From a bacterium (GTDB taxonomy: Bacteria; T1Sed10-126), in assembly GCA_003554945.1 (NCBI GenBank), contig PWHN01000059.1, positions 1 to 5,186 on the forward strand: a stretch of 5,186 nt of DNA, read 5' to 3'. This document shows positions 4,657 through 5,186 of the stretch, in pieces. Within the stretch, counting starts at the first letter, position 1, and each line of letters starts with the position of its first letter. Below the pieces are notes generated by a model. It made no database searches and was not told the DNA's origin. It worked only from the letters and a program-made list of their open reading frames with translations. A program made the position numbers and the translations under genes.

Positions 4657-4734
4657 GTTCCGGTTGTAATTCAACGTCGATTTTAACGTTCCGCAGTCCA
4701 TTTGAAGTTCGGTATTCAGTTGTTATTAACTGCA

Positions 4735-4888
4735 GGGAGCGTGGGGCGGGGAGCAGGGCGCAAAATCAAGTTCAAAGGCATAAATCAAAATCAAGTGCAG
4801 AAAACAAAACCAAGAGCGAGTAGTGGTAAAGATGAATGAATTTGGTTTTGAATTTAACTCCACGCCCCCTGCTCCAAGCCCCCTGCGC
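4735..4888. repeat. Imperfect inverted-repeat element in a gene-free stretch
   Basis: The region between the DHH stop and the next gene (4657-4968) holds no convincing gene. It contains G-rich DNA at the left (4735-4761) and C-rich DNA at the right (4861-4888) sharing a perfect 9-bp inverted pair, GGAGCAGGG (4750-4758) and CCCTGCTCC (4867-4875). Nested inside are CAAAACCAA (4805-4813) and its exact reverse complement TTGGTTTTG (4842-4850), and a direct repeat CAAAATCAAG (4761-4770, 4786-4795). The A+T-rich core between G/C-rich arms looks like a small non-coding mobile element or a dispersed intergenic repeat. No target-site duplication was found. Confidence 0.45.
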
Positions 4889-4968
4889 TTTATTACCGAT
4901 TACTGCCCTCCCCCATGGATTTCGGAGTACGTCCTATTCAGGTGATTGCCCGGGATAGGTTGGCTTAG

Positions 4969-5186
4969 TTAGTTAACCACCTCTTGCAGGACTTTACCCT
5001 GGGTTTCCAGGTGGACATCGGGGTCAAGTCCGAGCATTTCTAACACGGTCGGAGCAAGGTCGACGTTCCCCGCTGCTGCTCTTCCCTCAACTTCAACTCC
5101 CTCAGCAACCCCGGCGCCCGAGTAAATCATGGGCACATACATGTCGCTGTCGCGCAGTGAGCCGTGCTGGCCGTGGCTTTCAAAAG
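4969..5186 (-). CDS. C-terminus of an alkaline-phosphatase-superfamily enzyme (nucleotide pyrophosphatase/phosphodiesterase-like), partial
   Basis: I read 71 complete codons on the minus strand, entering from the right edge and ending at TAA (4969-4971). Seen: SHGQHGSLRDSDMYVPMIYSG near the start of the fragment, in which a metal-ligand-type histidine in an HGS segment is followed by an acidic stretch and a VPMIYSGAG strand, then GNVDLAPTVLEMLGL. The pairing of a VPLI-like strand with a DLAPTIL-like helix is typical of the last part of type I phosphodiesterases, nucleotide pyrophosphatases and sulfatases. These are metal-dependent hydrolases of phosphate or sulfate esters, often exported. The N-terminal nucleophile region and any signal peptide lie outside the window, so the exact subfamily and substrate cannot be set. 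It is convergent with the DHH gene, 312 bases away. Confidence 0.8.
   Translation of the reverse strand, partial: FESHGQHGSLRDSDMYVPMIYSGAGVAEGVEVEGRAAAGNVDLAPTVLEMLGLDPDVHLETQGKVLQEVVN

Noticed and set aside
4657-4734. Intrinsic terminator directly after the DHH gene
   Set aside because: Only GTTG/CAAC with a 5-base loop is visible, without a strong stem or a T tract.

Overview
The window comes from a bacterial chromosome. It holds five protein genes (two cut by the window edges) separated by unusually repeat-rich intergenic DNA. Shine-Dalgarno sites are strong, sigma70-type promoters are readable by eye, and two genes appear to start with TTG. Together with the gene types (a tandem-HD phosphohydrolase, a VapBC module and a DHH phosphoesterase) this suggests an anaerobic Bacillota/Clostridia-like or Deltaproteobacteria-like organism. 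That placement is an inference of low certainty.

Layout. (1) Positions 1-1005, minus strand: a signalling phosphohydrolase with two HD domains, the second of HD-GYP type, cut at its C-terminus. (2) Positions 1006-1685: about 680 bases without a gene, packed with palindromic repeats (three copies of one repeat family, a 45-bp C/G-rich palindrome, a 7-bp tandem array), ending in a strongly structured segment before the next gene. (3) Positions 1686-2294, plus: a small stand-alone protein kinase-like protein. (4) Positions 2295-2466: a convergent intergenic stretch with short C/G-rich inverted repeats. (5) Positions 2467-3114, minus: a complete vapB-vapC toxin-antitoxin operon, visibly richer in A+T than its neighbours, with a readable promoter and a palindromic operator candidate. 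(6) Positions 3115-3279: a compact divergent control region with back-to-back promoters. (7) Positions 3280-4656, plus: a complete DHH/DHHA1 phosphoesterase that probably starts at TTG, not at the ATG 15 bases upstream, because that ATG is part of the ribosome binding site. (8) Positions 4657-4968: non-coding, with an imperfect inverted-repeat element. (9) Positions 4969-5186, minus: the last 71 codons of an alkaline-phosphatase-superfamily enzyme.

The genes do not form one obvious pathway. The clear regulatory story is the vapBC/DHH divergent region, where a candidate VapB operator lies between the vapBC -10 and -35 elements and a second, inverted copy of its core lies 40 bp away beside the DHH promoter. 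I found no CRISPR array, transposase, tRNA or rRNA, and no multigene system that I can defend as new. The best candidates for a second look are the alternative-hairpin leader of the kinase and the shared vapBC/DHH control region.
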